A stretch of 64,000 nt of DNA from Symbiodinium natans. Its lineage: Eukaryota > Sar > Dinophyceae > Suessiales > Symbiodiniaceae. Under the pieces are notes generated by a model, which was not told where the DNA came from, did no database searches, and worked only from the letters and a program-made list of their open reading frames with translations. Position numbers and translations under genes: made by a program. Below, piece by piece: positions 1 to 9,940 of the stretch (its first letter is position 1; every line of letters begins with the position of its first letter). The stretch is taken from NCBI GenBank assembly GCA_905221605.1, contig CAJNDS010002124.1:906921-970920 (forward strand), given 5' to 3'.

Positions 1-1397
1 GGATCACTTGGAGCCTCGCTGCGCTGAACCTCCTTCCCTCTCACAGTTGGCCAAGGCGCATCGTCTTTCATATTTCAGATTATAGTCTTTTCTGGGATGG
101 CGTGTTCTCCGTACAAGGTCAAAACCCGGGGCAGAGCCCGGGCCAGTCAGCCGAGGGCCGTTCCAGGAAGCATTATGCCCAGGCACAGCTCGGAGATGTT
201 GAGTGCAGTGATTGAAGCATTACAATTTAGTGATAATAGTAGGGTCATATTTTCTATCTTACTTCAGATTCAACAGACGTTGAGACAGGATACCTACCTT
301 CCAGCACGCAGTGTTTTCAATCATCGAGTTCGGTTTCTGGCGAGGCCATCCAGACGAGGGTCACGGACACAACTTCAAAGAGGCCTGCCAAACTTCAGAG
401 CAGTGACGGCTTGAGGGTGTCTGCGTGGTGCAATTTAAGCTTTCAAATTGGCATTTGACAGGTTCAGGTCCTCGTGCTCCAAGTGATCCGAGGACTCCCG
501 ATCCATGTCGGATCGGGGGTAGTCGGATCACTTGGAGCCTCGCTGCGCTGAACCTCCTTCCCCTCGCAGTTGGCCAAGGCACATCGTTTTTGAGTCTAGT
601 CTGGGATAAGTGTGATCCCCGTGCAAGGTCAAAATCCGGGGCAAAACCGGGGCCAGCCCAGGAACCGGCCAGTGCCTGAGTGACCCTGTGACTTCCGATC
701 CATGTGGCTCCGACGTCATGGGGTCACTTGGGCAGTGGCCGGTTCCTTGGACCAGACGTATGCCCAGGCGCAGCTCGGAGATGTTGAGCGTACTGTGTGA
801 ATCAAGCAAACTTTTTTTTTCTGACCAGTGTTCATTCTTGTTTCAATCAACAGACGTTGAAAAAATGCCTATCTTCAATCCTTCCAGCACGCAGGGTTTT
901 CAATCATCGAGTTCCGTTATTGGCGAGGCCATCCAGACGAGGGTCACTGACACAACGGCAAAGAGGCCTGCCAAACTTCAGAGCAGTGACAGCTTGAGGA
1001 TGTCTGCGTGGTGCAAGTTGAACTTTGGCGTTCGACAGGTTCAGGTCCGCATGCTCCAAGTGATCCGAGGACTCCCGATCCATGTCGGATCGGGGGTAGT
1101 CGGATCACTTGGAGCCTCGCTGCGCTGAAACTCCTTCCCTCTCACAGTTGGCCAAGGCACATCGTCTTTCAGATTCTAAGTCTAGTCTAGTTGGAATAGT
1201 GTGATCCCCGTGCAAGGTCAAAATCCGGGGCAAAACCCGGGCCAGTCAGCCCAGGAACCAGCCAGTGCCTGAGCGAGCCAGTGACTTCAGGCTCTGATGT
1301 CACTGGGTCGCTCGGGCACTGGCCGCCGGTTCCTTGGAATTGTTCGTCCAGAAGGGTGACCAGGCGTAGCTCTGAGATGTGGAGTGCAGTGTTTGAT

Positions 1398-1400
<3 letters not shown>
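1..1400. repeat. Three-copy tandem repeat with palindromes
   Basis: The anchor GGATCACTTGGAGCC recurs at 1, 525 and 1102, giving periods of about 524 and 577 bp. Copies share a segment around 346-430 and 931-1015 (GAGGCCTGCCAAACTTCAG) and a segment around 107, 612 and 1203 (GTGCAAGGTCAAAATCC). Each copy has inverted repeats: 661-686 pairs with 721-750, and 1255-1280 pairs with 1305-1335. No convincing coding frame is shared by the copies. The third copy runs into a GT microsatellite. Confidence 0.85.

Positions 1401-1401
<1 letters not shown>

Positions 1402-1441
<40 letters not shown>
1402..1441. repeat. (GT)n microsatellite
   Basis: About 20 uninterrupted GT dinucleotides follow directly after the third tandem-repeat copy. 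The Cys-Val and Thr-His open frames across it are artefacts of the repeat. Confidence 0.97.
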
Positions 1442-1444
<3 letters not shown>

Positions 1445-1817
1445 CAGTTTCAGTCCTGTTCCCAACAGCTAATCCCAAAAGCCCATCCTGCCAGCTGGCA
1501 GCTTCGATTGTTGAATTTGTTTGCGCGAGGCCATCCAGAAAGGGTCATCATTGTCGCAACTGGAGCAGGCTCGCCAAGGGTCAGTGTTTGCGATGGGCCA
1601 TTGTCAGAGTGAGGAGCGCCTTTCAACATGTGACAGGTTCAAGTCCTCAGAAATCAAGATGATGTTGAGTTTTTGTGGGTATTTGAGAATTATCGTATCG
1701 TTATTATATCATCATACAGTTACAAGAAGAATCAGACCAGTCAGTCTAAGGCCTTAGGTACAAGGGCTTGGTGCTAATGTAAATGTCCTAATGAATCAAT
1801 TAAGTCACTAAAAAACC

Positions 1818-2264
1818 ATGTCTCTTCTGCGCACAAAGCGCTCATGGCTGCAAGCTCAGTTTGCTGAGGGTGATACTGCTGCTGACAGGAAGAGAAAGCC
1901 TAGTCAGCAAGGGTCACTGGCTTCAACTAAGCCTGCAAGAGGCAAGAAGCCTAAGCTGGCGAAAGTGGGGCAATCCAGGGCCAAGAGCAGGACAAACCCC
2001 AAGGCCTCTGCAGCGGCGCGACAAATGACACCCAAATCTGAAAGGGCCAAACGTCTCCTGTGGTGGAAGGCTAAGCAGTCAGAGGAGTGCTTGTTGTGGA
2101 GTGACCGGGAGCACGACCGCTGTCACCCCACCCCAGAAGAAGATTGTGTTCGGTGTCGCTTCAAGCAGCTTGGCCCAGCGTGGCGTTGCAAGCAAGGGTC
2201 ACTATGCCTGATTGGTCAGTGTTCTGAGTCAACGTTTAATCAAGCGAGGGTGACTGATTGGTAG
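1818..2264 (+). CDS. Probable first exon of the region 1 gene
   Basis: Open from an ATG for 148 codons. The N-terminal half is rich in Lys, Arg, Ala and Ser (KRKPS, RGKKPKLAK), like a disordered or nuclear-targeting segment. It is followed by a Cys/His cluster (DRCHPTPEEDCVRCRF) that could bind a metal. The sequence before the ATG is AT-rich and non-coding. The real 3' end is probably a donor before the TAG, because the frame loses coding character near 2210. A separate small gene is also possible. Function not recognised. Confidence 0.5.
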   Translation: MSLLRTKRSWLQAQFAEGDTAADRKRKPSQQGSLASTKPARGKKPKLAKVGQSRAKSRTNPKASAAARQMTPKSERAKRLLWWKAKQSEECLLWSDREHDRCHPTPEEDCVRCRFKQLGPAWRCKQGSLCLIGQCSESTFNQARVTDW

Positions 2265-2347
2265 TAAGTGTCCTGAGTGGTCAATGTTTTATGTAGTAGA
2301 CGAACTTGCGGTTTTCAGTAAGTTGCTTTCTTATTTTGACTCCTCAG

Positions 2348-2503
2348 GCCTGGCAGTGTGGTGGCCAATGTGCAAGGCAGAAAGACCTTGATCCAGTGGT
2401 TAGGGCCACGGCCAAGGCACTACCCCGGTCCGTGGGGCGTTGGATGCCACGTTTGTGCAGCGATGTCGCAACGCTGCTCTGCAGGGTCAGACAAGATCTC
2501 TAG
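2348..2503 (+). CDS. Probable exon, Cys-rich
   Basis: It begins after a good acceptor (TTTTGACTCCTCAG) and reads AWQCGGQCARQKDLD, continuing for about 50 codons to a TAG. A CxxxC pair near the start and many Arg residues continue the character of the preceding exon. The stop may lie in intron sequence if a donor near 2485 is used. It sits between the 1818 exon and the 3309 exon on the same strand. Confidence 0.45.
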   Translation, partial: AWQCGGQCARQKDLDPVVRATAKALPRSVGRWMPRLCSDVATLLCRVRQDL

Positions 2504-2579
2504 CGTCTTGGCTTCATTGTCCCTCGGAGTATTGGGTGTTGCTCTTGACAGTTGCCTGAGACATGGAAGTGAGCCATAA

Positions 2580-3300
2580 TTTCCGTAACCGTTAAATAGC
2601 CCAGGTTGTTGCTCTCGCAATAAATCAAACATTGAATCAGTGCGGAACAAACGTCAGAAGAACACAGGGCTGAAGGCCCAATGAACCTGGAATTCCTCAG
2701 CCCTGACCTCAAGCCTAACCTTCCAATCCTTCACCCGCGAAATCCCCGGCCTTGCACCTCACCCCCAATTCCTTCAGTCAGGCTCGCTTATGGAGTTTTT
2801 GGGTCACATATGATTCAGTTTCCAAAAAGCGGAGAACAAAATCAAAAACCCTGTTAAAAGAAAATTATTAGAATTGTCTTGAGGGCCAGCGGCCGCTTAG
2901 GGCTAGAGACGATTCAGGGTTGGGGCTAAGTTGATTGCAAGTTGGCTAGAAACCTACAGGCCCTACAGGCAGAAACACCCTCTCAGGCCAACGTGCAGTC
3001 TGCTTAGCGCAGAACAGCTGGTCACTGAAGTCTTTTGCCGATGTTATTGTTCTTGTTACATCATGTCCGTGTGCCCGCATTACAAAAGTACCTAACATGT
3101 GTTGAAACGCTTTGTCAGTTCTTGTGTGCAGGGGGTCAAAGACTAGGGTTTAACCCTTGCCTTTGCTGACAAGGCAAACGCCGGCGACAATCCACGCGCT
3201 GGAGCCGCTATGAGATCAACACGCTTTCAAGCCTTCAAGCGTGTTCCATCAGGGCCCATGGTCAATCCAGCATTCACAAAGCTGCGCTGAGACATTACTT
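2580..3300. other. Presumed intron or intergenic stretch
   Basis: No coding frame is convincing. It holds two GGGTCA copies (2801 and 3133) and ordinary mixed sequence, without the telomere-type repeats of the right side. Confidence 0.5.
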
Positions 3301-3308
3301 GACTCCAG

Positions 3309-3700
3309 ATGCTCCGCTGGTGTCGGTTTGCCCTTCAGATGAGGACGAGTGGTTATTGAAAGGGTCAGTGCCGCAGCCTGACGATTGGTGCACAGTTTGG
3401 AGTGGCCTGGGCAATAGCTTCTGTGAGGCTGCGCGGCAGTTGACCACTTGGAGATGGTTGGCAGCCACCCGCAAGCCGGATGCTGGCAGGAAGGTCATCA
3501 GATCGATGGTCGCTGTGATGGCAGAGTGTGTCAGGGCCAGACACAGAGAGTTGCTGCAGAAGGCGCGCGCAATCTCACTGACTGCTGATGACAAGGGTCG
3601 ATGGCGACTTCTTCGCTTCAAATGCAGCTATCGTGAAGACGATGGCAAGGCAGGGCCAATGCAGAGTTGCCAGGTTCATTCTGATGATCTTAATAATAAT
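3309..3700 (+). CDS. Exon of region 1 gene
   Basis: Starts after GACTCCAG and stays open for about 130 codons (LVSVCPSDEDEWLLKGSVPQ, then a Trp-rich and Arg-rich helical stretch, then DKGRWRLLRFKCSY). A donor GTGAAG at 3701 and acceptor CCCTGACAG ending at 3760 give a 60 nt intron that keeps frame with the next exon at phase 0. The TGA at about 3755 would lie in this intron. Function not recognised. Confidence 0.6.
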
Positions 3701-3760
3701 GTGAAGCTTTTAATTTTAACACGGTCAAACTTGCTGGCAATGGTTCCAGAGCCCTGACAG

Positions 3761-4435
3761 GTCAGCATGCACCGCGGTGTGCTTTGGGTGGAGGACTGGA
3801 GGAGCCAGAGTCAAACAGTGCAGGAGCTCGAGACCGACTGTGGTGAGCGCTTTGTAGGGTCAGTTCAGCGAGCACTGCGAAGCTTCTGCACCACACTGTC
3901 AGGGTCAATGGATGAGACCCTCTACAAGCACATAGTCCAGAAGACTCGCAGTTTGTTTGGCGATGGTGCAGTGCAGAAGTCCTTGCAGTATCTTCAGGCC
4001 GCGTTCCCCAGGGTCATCCTGTACGGCAAGGACACTGCCCACACGATTCGCATCGCCACCGGCGACACGGTCAAAAGGGATGCGATCTTGTCCAGCCGCT
4101 GGGCCGACCTGATGTCGGCCTCAGGGTTAGTGCACAGTGTCTTGTCCTCTGACAAGTTGAAGCACGCCCTAGGGTCATGCCAGCACTTCTTCAAGGATGC
4201 CAGCGGCCTTCAGACAGTCTTGAAACAGATCGGCTTCAGCGATTGCCGGTATGAATCAGCAGCTGGGTCACATCGTCAATTTGCAGCTCTTCAAGGAGCC
4301 ATCACCCTCATGCTTGCCCTGCGCTGCCGTGACGCCAGGGTCAAGGTGGAAGACCGACATTTGGCTGAATTTCATCCACGTGCACTGTTAGCGTCAGCAG
4401 TGCGAATTTCCACCCGTTTTGGCCCGGAGGGTTTG
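3761..4435 (+). CDS. Exon of region 1 gene, core domain
   Basis: Open for 225 codons in phase with both neighbours. The middle reads VILYGKDTAHTIRIATGDTV, then SSRWADLM, then RYESAAGSHRQFAALQGAI, then DARVKVEDR. From memory only, this resembles a large lineage-specific protein family of unknown function in dinoflagellate proteomes; some members look like degenerate transposases. The donor is a perfect GTGAGT at 4436. A profile search against hAT-type transposases and dinoflagellate proteins would decide. The exon carries six GGGTCA copies in different reading frames. Confidence 0.65.
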
Positions 4436-4622
4436 GTGAGTTGTGGACTGTTTGGATGTTTGAATTGGAGGCTAGGCTTTGGGATTTGTGTGAAATTATC
4501 GTTGACTTAGCATTGTTTTGGTCTTCAATTCAACTTTCAACTTTCTTCGTGCTGCGCGTAATCGAGTAGTTAGGGTGTGGAATTAAGACGTTGCAAATAA
4601 TGGGTGTGGAGTGTTGCAACAG

Positions 4623-5275
4623 CCACTGCTGACAGGACAAAAAGCGGCTTACTTCCTTGGCAAAATGGGGTCAGCTGCTGCAGTCGAGTCAGGGTTATTG
4701 GGTGACTGGGCAGCCGAAGCGTTGACCTTCGTGAGGTCTCAGGACAAGTCAGATCCTGATCCAGCTTTGTTCCAGGGTCACTTGAACAAGTACCTGGAAC
4801 GCTTGGACCTCCTCTTCATCCAGGGTCGCATCCTGCTCAGCCCAGATGCGCATGAGCTGAAGACCTGCGTCGCCCATAGCATACAGACAGCAAAGGCAGT
4901 GCCTCCCATTTTCTATGGCGGCAGGGTCAAGGTGCTGTGGGAAGAGCAGGCTGGAGCGGAGGCTGCCGTGCAGGCCCTGGGTCAGTTCCGGCAGGCTGCG
5001 CGTGACACCAGCGCCCGACTGCACGCTGAGTTCGACAACTACATACTGACAGACTTTATGTGCTTTGACCTGGGTCACTGGCGAAAGGCCTTCCGCTTGC
5101 CTGCGGAGCAGCGCGACCTGGCCATCCAGAACCTCACCCGTCAGTATGTACGCCTTTGCCAAACTCTCGGGCTCCCTGTCCATCAGCAGTCTGAGGCAAG
5201 GGTCAGGAAGGAGTTGAGGCTGGCTGCTCGATGCCTGATTACAAGCAATCCCGAAGCTGTTGCTGTCGACGAAAT
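4623..5275 (+). CDS. Exon of region 1 gene, helical region
   Basis: Starts after GTTGCAACAG at phase 0, matching the phase 0 end at 4435, so 4436-4622 is a coherent 187 nt GT-AG intron. Reads PLLTGQKAAYFLGKMGSAAA and continues open for about 215 codons, largely predicted helical (AVQALGQFRQAARDTSARLH; LPAEQRDLAIQNLTRQYVRL). The frame closes at a TAA at 5286-5288, and the next coding frame is shifted by one, so a short intron or frameshift lies near 5255-5302. Function not recognised. Confidence 0.65.
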
Positions 5276-5302
5276 TGGCTGTGGCTAAAGCAACAAGCCA
5301 GG

Positions 5303-5720
5303 CTCACAATGGCCCACTGGAGGAGCCAGCGCTGGACGATGTCATGTTGCTCAGGGTCGACGGCCCCACTTTGAAGGAAGACATGGTCAGCATGACCGAT
5401 GGTGTGCCGATGCTTACAGACTTCACTCGAAGGTGTGCATCTGTGTGGATAGAAGCGCACGGGAGGCGATTCTGTACCTATACCCGGCGACATGGTCCAG
5501 AACCTAAGGGTCATCAACGTGAGGGCACGGACGCACATCTCAAACGAAGTCAGGCAGCAGCAAGAGATGACATCTGCCAGCTCAGGGCCAGAGATGCCAA
5601 GACGTGCGTCTTGCCACGTGAGGTGATGGCTGCCGCACGGGCTGCGTTGGCCCATGAGGATGTGGAAATCAGCCACGAAACCAAAGCCTTCCAGAACACC
5701 ACGCAGCGCCGGTCAGGCGC
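5303..5720 (+). CDS. Exon of region 1 gene with a downstream frame change
   Basis: Follows CAACAAGCCAG and reads LLRVDGPTLKEDMVSMTDGV, then TDFTRRCASVWIEAHGRRFC, then ARAALAHEDVEISHETKAF. Around 5712-5720 the coding character moves to another frame (QALRQRVVTQATPALTAPRA, to about 5849). This suggests a frameshift or an overlooked tiny intron. If no intron explains both shifts, this gene copy is decaying. Confidence 0.5.
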
Positions 5721-5932
5721 TACGACAGAGAGTCGTGACTCAGGCAACGCCTGCCCTGACTGCCCCCCGCGCCCCTGACTTGCTCTGCAACACGACAACA
5801 GAATGCGTCAAGAGGTTTGACAACTTCAGTCTTGTTGCTTGTGCCTACTAGTCAGAAATTGTTTATCCATGTTCTTGCGTAGCACTGGTGGTGGTTGTAT
5901 GGGCTATTTCGCACATCCTTTTACAACCCAGG

Positions 5933-6149
5933 TTCTCAACCAGACGTGCTCTGTGCTGGAGGTGCCATACAGGGTCAGATGGACATCCAGTGTGGACGAA
6001 GCCATGAGCTGCAAGGCCCTTGTTGTTGTGGACAACGTTGCGCGAGTATTTTGTGGGTCAGATCCAGTACTGACGTTTGCAATTGCGGTGGCCGGGCTCA
6101 GCGTGTGCTCTGCCAAAGACTTCCTCACGAACAAACCCGACTCTCAAAG
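5933..6149 (+). CDS. Exon of region 1 gene
   Basis: Reads VLNQTCSVLEVPYRVRWTSS, then AMSCKALVVVDNVARVFCGS, then FAIAVAGLSVCSAKDFLTNK, a plausible alpha/beta pattern with hydrophobic strands. It starts near an acceptor (ACAACCCAG) and has a candidate donor AAAG|GTGTGA at 6150. The phase with the next exon did not reconcile under the sites I chose. Confidence 0.5.
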
Positions 6150-6255
6150 GTGTGATTTTGGGAGTTGTGCTTTGATTGATGTTGTTTTATACGAATTAAC
6201 TGTAGTCTGAACATTTGAACAAAAAACCCTTGTAAGTTTCTTTCCCATCCTAGCC

Positions 6256-6588
6256 CAGGGACAGATTGTGGAGCATGTGCCGGCCAAGCCGTCACAGGTG
6301 TCAGTGGCGGTCTCACACGATGCGCTTTCAGGGCCAGCCCAGTCCGTCATTAAAACGGCGGTGTCTCTGAAGCTTATCCACCTTTTGGGTGCTGAAGAGA
6401 AGGTCACACATGGTGTACATGAAATCAAGACCATGAAGGACTTGAAAGGGGTCGCTGTTGCACTGCTGTCTCTCCGTCGAGGTGATGGCGTGGCAGTGCA
6501 GGGTCGTAGCTTTTCTCTGAATAGAGAGCGTCAGGAACTTTATCCAACGGCAGCCTTGAAATGCAGGCTGCAGCGTATGTTCAGCTGA
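6256..6588 (+). CDS. Last exon of region 1 gene
   Basis: Begins after a pyrimidine-rich acceptor (TTTCTTTCCCATCCTAG) and reads QIVEHVPAKPSQVSVAVSHD, then KLIHLLGAEEKVTHGVHEIK, then DLKGVAVALLSLRRGDGVAV, ending in a TGA at 6586-6588. It shares the GGGTCA enrichment of the upstream exons. Function not recognised; the lipid- or nucleic-acid-binding possibilities cannot be separated by eye. Confidence 0.55.
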   Translation, partial: QGQIVEHVPAKPSQVSVAVSHDALSGPAQSVIKTAVSLKLIHLLGAEEKVTHGVHEIKTMKDLKGVAVALLSLRRGDGVAVQGRSFSLNRERQELYPTAALKCRLQRMFS

Positions 6589-6599
6589 CACATCACCCT

Positions 6600-7120
6600 A
6601 GACGTATTGGGTCAGTGAGCGCCGCTAATATCTTAAAGAAATTACAGTACAGTAAAAGGGTCATATTTATTCATTGACTATGGGTGTTGTGCTGAAAGCT
6701 GCTTGAACTTGGGGCTGGTGGGGTGTTTTTTTTCGCAAGAGATACAAAAAGGGACAACTTGCTGCCATGTTTTGCGCTTTCCGTCAAGCCTGAAGTTTGT
6801 GTTCGCATGACTCCCTGGGCCAGGCGGACAATGACCAACGTGAACGTTCACCGCTGGCTTTGCAAGAGGGCAAAAAAGGGTCAACTTGTTTGCGATGCAT
6901 TTGCTAGAAGTTAGGGTTATTTCAGGTCAACTTGATTGCAGTGCATGTGTGCAATGGTCAACTTGAAGTGCAGAGAATAGGTTTAAGAACATTTGCACCG
7001 TGTGTAAAAAGGGTCAACTTGAGAGCAATCATGTTCCCCAGCAAGCATCCAAAAATGTGCAAAAAGAGAAAACATTTTTCAAACGACCCGAAAAGCCAAC
7101 CCAGATTAGGATTTGGTTTA
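6600..7120. other. 3' flank of region 1 with GGTCAACTT repeats
   Basis: Four related motifs occur: GGGTCAACTT at 6878 and 7008, and GGTCAACTT near 6925 and 6957. Each is preceded by A-rich or TGCAAT-type sequence. No gene seen. The first TTTAGGG-type repeats appear just after this stretch, at about 7140. Confidence 0.6.
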
Positions 7121-7627
7121 ATACAGGCTTATACCATTGACTTAGGGTTTATAGGGTTTGGGGTTTAGGCTGTTTAGGTTTTTTGGTTAGGGTTTTCAGT
7201 TTTTGGGGTTTCGTGTTAAGTCGTGTTTTGTTTTCTTGGGTTTGGGATCTAGGGGGGTTTAGAGAAGAAAGAAGACAGAGGCCCATCAAAGGCCGAGAGG
7301 GCACAGCAACCTAACCCTAAACCCTAAACCCTCAACCCTCAGCCCTAAACCCTAAACCCTAAACCCTAAACCCTAAACCCTAAACCCCAAACCTGCCTTA
7401 ATGAACTTCAGGTAGTGATACACCTGGCCACCTGGCACCGAAACCCTTAAACCCTTAGCCGATATGTAGAGCGGGTGGTCTTGCAAGTCCTTTTTTAGGC
7501 TGATACACTGAACCCTCACAGGGTTTAGAGCTGGGGGTTTAGTGTTGAGGGTTTTGTCTGGGTTCAGGGACCCTACACCCTATACAGACCACGAAACCCA
7601 AGTTCTTGCCTCCACGAAGCGGTCTCT

Positions 7628-7687
7628 GCCAAGGCTAGTCATCTTCGTGCCGTGCTCACTGCTGGCGCAAGCAAGCTGCTGCCTAAG
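7628..7687 (+). CDS. Candidate short exon
   Basis: A non-repeat island reading AKASHLRAVLTAGASKLLPK with GC-rich third positions. No clear splice sites. Flanks are CCCTA-type on both sides. Weak by itself. Confidence 0.25.
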
Positions 7688-8275
7688 AATTCTCAAGCCC
7701 TAAGCCCTAATGCCTAAGAACTCTGAGACCCGAAGCCCCATACCCTAAACCCCTCCCCCCGAAGGCAAAGTCCTACACCCTGACGACGACGAGGCCCCCT
7801 AACACCGCAATGTCCCAGCCGCCATAAACCCGAAACCCTAACCCCAAGCCCGAAACCTGGTTCTGAGTAGAGATGCCCCCGTCCCCGGCGAGCCACTTAA
7901 GCCCCAAACCTAGAGCTACTGCGACAAAGTTGAGTCCGGTACGACCTTCACTAAACGAAGAGGACGAAACTGTATATGTTTAGGGTTTAGGGCTTTAGAA
8001 ATTCAACAAACAAAGGTCCCCAAACCCGAGCCTCTAAGTGCCCAAGGTTGGGATCTTCCCCTTACACTAACAGTCCTTAACAGGGATTATAGTACCGCCT
8101 ACTAGAATCCCTTAGTAGTACAAGGGGGAAGCTCCAAGTGTGCATGGTAACGAGCTTAAGCGACCAGGTCATCTGTCCTCCCAGTCGCCGCTGAGCACCG
8201 ACTTTTCCCCAGACAGGCCTTTAGGGTTTAGGGTTTATAGGGTTTAGGGTTTAGGGTTTTCGGGTTCAGGGCATA

Positions 8276-8406
8276 TACAAGGAGGGGCCGTCCTTGCTGT
8301 AAGTAGAGTTAAGTGACCTCAAAACCTAAGTTAGGATCCTAGGATCCTTAGACCCCAAGTTAGGGTCCTTGTAACTCTACTGATAACTAGGGGGCCCCTC
8401 CATGTA
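8276..8406. mobile_element. Short inverted-repeat element, family A copy
   Basis: Starts TACAAGGAGGGGCC and ends GGGGCCCCTCCATGTA, so the ends are inverted. The interior holds GTTAGGATCC and TAGGGTCCTTGTAACTCTAC, shared with copies at 29691, 38961, 54961, 58079, 16432 and 27069. No coding capacity. Behaves like a MITE; the mobilising enzyme is unknown. Confidence 0.75.
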
Positions 8407-8502
8407 GGGTTGAGGGTTGAGGGTTCAGCTCACACTGGATGATGCTATGTAGGGTTGAGGGTGTAGGTTCTACAGTGTCCAGCTTTCTGGCTCTCTCAGC
8501 AT

Positions 8503-8515
8503 CTCTCGTCTCTGT

Positions 8516-8548
<33 letters not shown>

Positions 8549-8575
8549 TCTCTCTCTCTCTTTCTCGCGCTCTCT
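8503..8575. repeat. CT-rich microsatellite
   Basis: TCTC repeats interrupted by TG and CGC. The poly-Ser/Leu open frame across it is a repeat artefact. Confidence 0.9.
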
Positions 8576-8683
8576 CAGTCGTTCGTGGCCTCACTTCTTG
8601 AGGTTACATGACAGGGAGACTTTTCAGTCTACACGTTGCTGCGTAGACGTGCCTTAGCCTGTGTAAGCCCTATACCCCCAATA

Positions 8684-8796
8684 CCTTGGTGCCCAGTGGC
8701 ACCCTCTTGCCCTGTTTTTGGTTAAAGGTCCCCATATAAAGTAACCAACCCCAGAAAGGGTACCCTATAGCTGTAATATGGTTATCGGGCTACCAA
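8684..8796. mobile_element. Short inverted-repeat element, family C copy
   Basis: Left end TTGGTGCCCAGTGG, right end TTATCGGGCTACCAAG. The interior has ACCAACCCCAGAAAGGGTACC. Related copies lie at 29331, 54072 and 61561. Confidence 0.65.
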
Positions 8797-9033
8797 GATA
8801 CCGTGTAGGATGGTTCACGGCCTTCCACGTGTGTGTTGCCTGAATGAAGAGGTAGAAGTCTTGGAGGGTTTTAATTTGCTAGGCATGCTGTTTAGGGTTT
8901 TTTGGGGTTTATGGTTTAGGGCTTGGACTTTCGGGATTCGGGTTTAGGGTTTAGGGCCCTTACTCGCCTCTGACTCAACCCTTGCTCGTAAACCCCCCCT
9001 CCAGCCTTGGTTGGAGAGTATTGTCGTCCACAG

Positions 9034-9141
9034 GTCACACGAGTATGTAGTCGACGAGCACGGAAAAGCGTCGCTGCTCGCCAACAGTGTGCTGATGCGC
9101 CGCGAAAGCAATGCCAGCTGGATGCAATCAATCGTCTGTTT
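9034..9141 (+). CDS. Candidate exon
   Basis: After GTCGTCCACAG the frame reads HEYVVDEHGKASLLANSVLM, then RRESNASWMQSIV, with coding-like third positions. Flanks are reversed relative to most islands: TTTAGGG on the left and CCCTAAA on the right. Function not recognised. The minus strand is also open here. Confidence 0.4.
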
Positions 9142-9430
9142 TCTTGTGGGCTGCAGACCCCTCCACCCTAAACCCTAAACCCCAAAACCTAAAAACCCAA
9201 AAACCCTAAACCCTATATACCCTAAACCCCCAAGCCAAGTGAGCCGCTATGCCCCGGCTACACCCTGGCAACCTGAGCTCTCTTGTTCAGGAACTCAAAC
9301 GGGTGGGTACCTATGCCGGGGTTCTATGGTCCTCACCCCTGGGGTTTAGGGTTGAGGTTTCAGGGTTTAGGGTTTAGGGTTCAGGGTTCAGGGTTCAGGT
9401 TTGGGGTTTAGGGTGTAGGGTTTAGGGTCA

Positions 9431-9540
9431 GTTCTCACAAAGTTCTGGACCCCTTTTTGGGTACCCTCAGTATTAGTAGGGCCGCCCGATAATACTAACC
9501 CGAAAAGGGACCATCATATGGAGAAGTGACCATATGGGAA
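9431..9540. mobile_element. Short inverted-repeat element, family E copy
   Basis: Contains GGACCCCTTTTTGGGTACCC on one side and CCCGAAAAGGGACCATCAT on the other. Related copies lie at 18193, 18560 and 40715. Confidence 0.55.
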
Positions 9541-9738
9541 CACATATATGAGCAAACAGCTGAGTACCCTCGTTCAATGGCGCCTGCGTACAAGTTTCTC
9601 AGCAAGAGCCCAGAAATCCCGGTGCACAACCCTAAACCCTAAACCTGCAACCCCTAAACCCTAAACCCTAAACCCTAAACCCTAAGACCTAAGACCCTAA
9701 ACCCTAAACCCTAAACCCTAAACCCCCTCCAAGCTCAG

Positions 9739-9824
9739 GTTGCTGAGCCGCGCTCGCGGCAACTCACTAGCAGGCTCCAGAGCTTCCTCCGGAGGAAGAT
9801 TGAGGCGGGTGAAAGTGCGACTAG
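9739..9824 (+). CDS. Internal exon with canonical splice sites
   Basis: Bounded by AAGCTCAG on the left and donor GTGAGT at 9825. Reads VAEPRSRQLTSRLQSFLRRK, then IEAGESAT, a basic helical stretch. Left flank is a CCCTAAA array and right flank a 15-unit TTTAGGG array. It is the cleanest example of the exon/telomere-repeat architecture. Product unknown. Confidence 0.6.
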
Positions 9825-9835
9825 TGAGTGAGTCT

Positions 9836-9940
9836 GGTTTAGGGTTTAGGGTTTAGGGTTTAGGGTTTAGGGTTTAGGGTTTAGGGTTTAGGGTTTAGGG
9901 TTTAGGGTTTAGGGTTTAGGGTTTAGGGTTTAGGGTTTAA
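9836..9940 (+). repeat. TTTAGGG array, about 15 units
   Basis: Near-perfect heptamer array starting 11 bp after the GTGAGT donor of the preceding exon, so it would form the 5' end of that intron. Confidence 0.95.

Noticed and set aside
1187-1612. Cys-Val or Thr-His repeat proteins
   Set aside because: Open frames made by the GT microsatellite in several phases on both strands.
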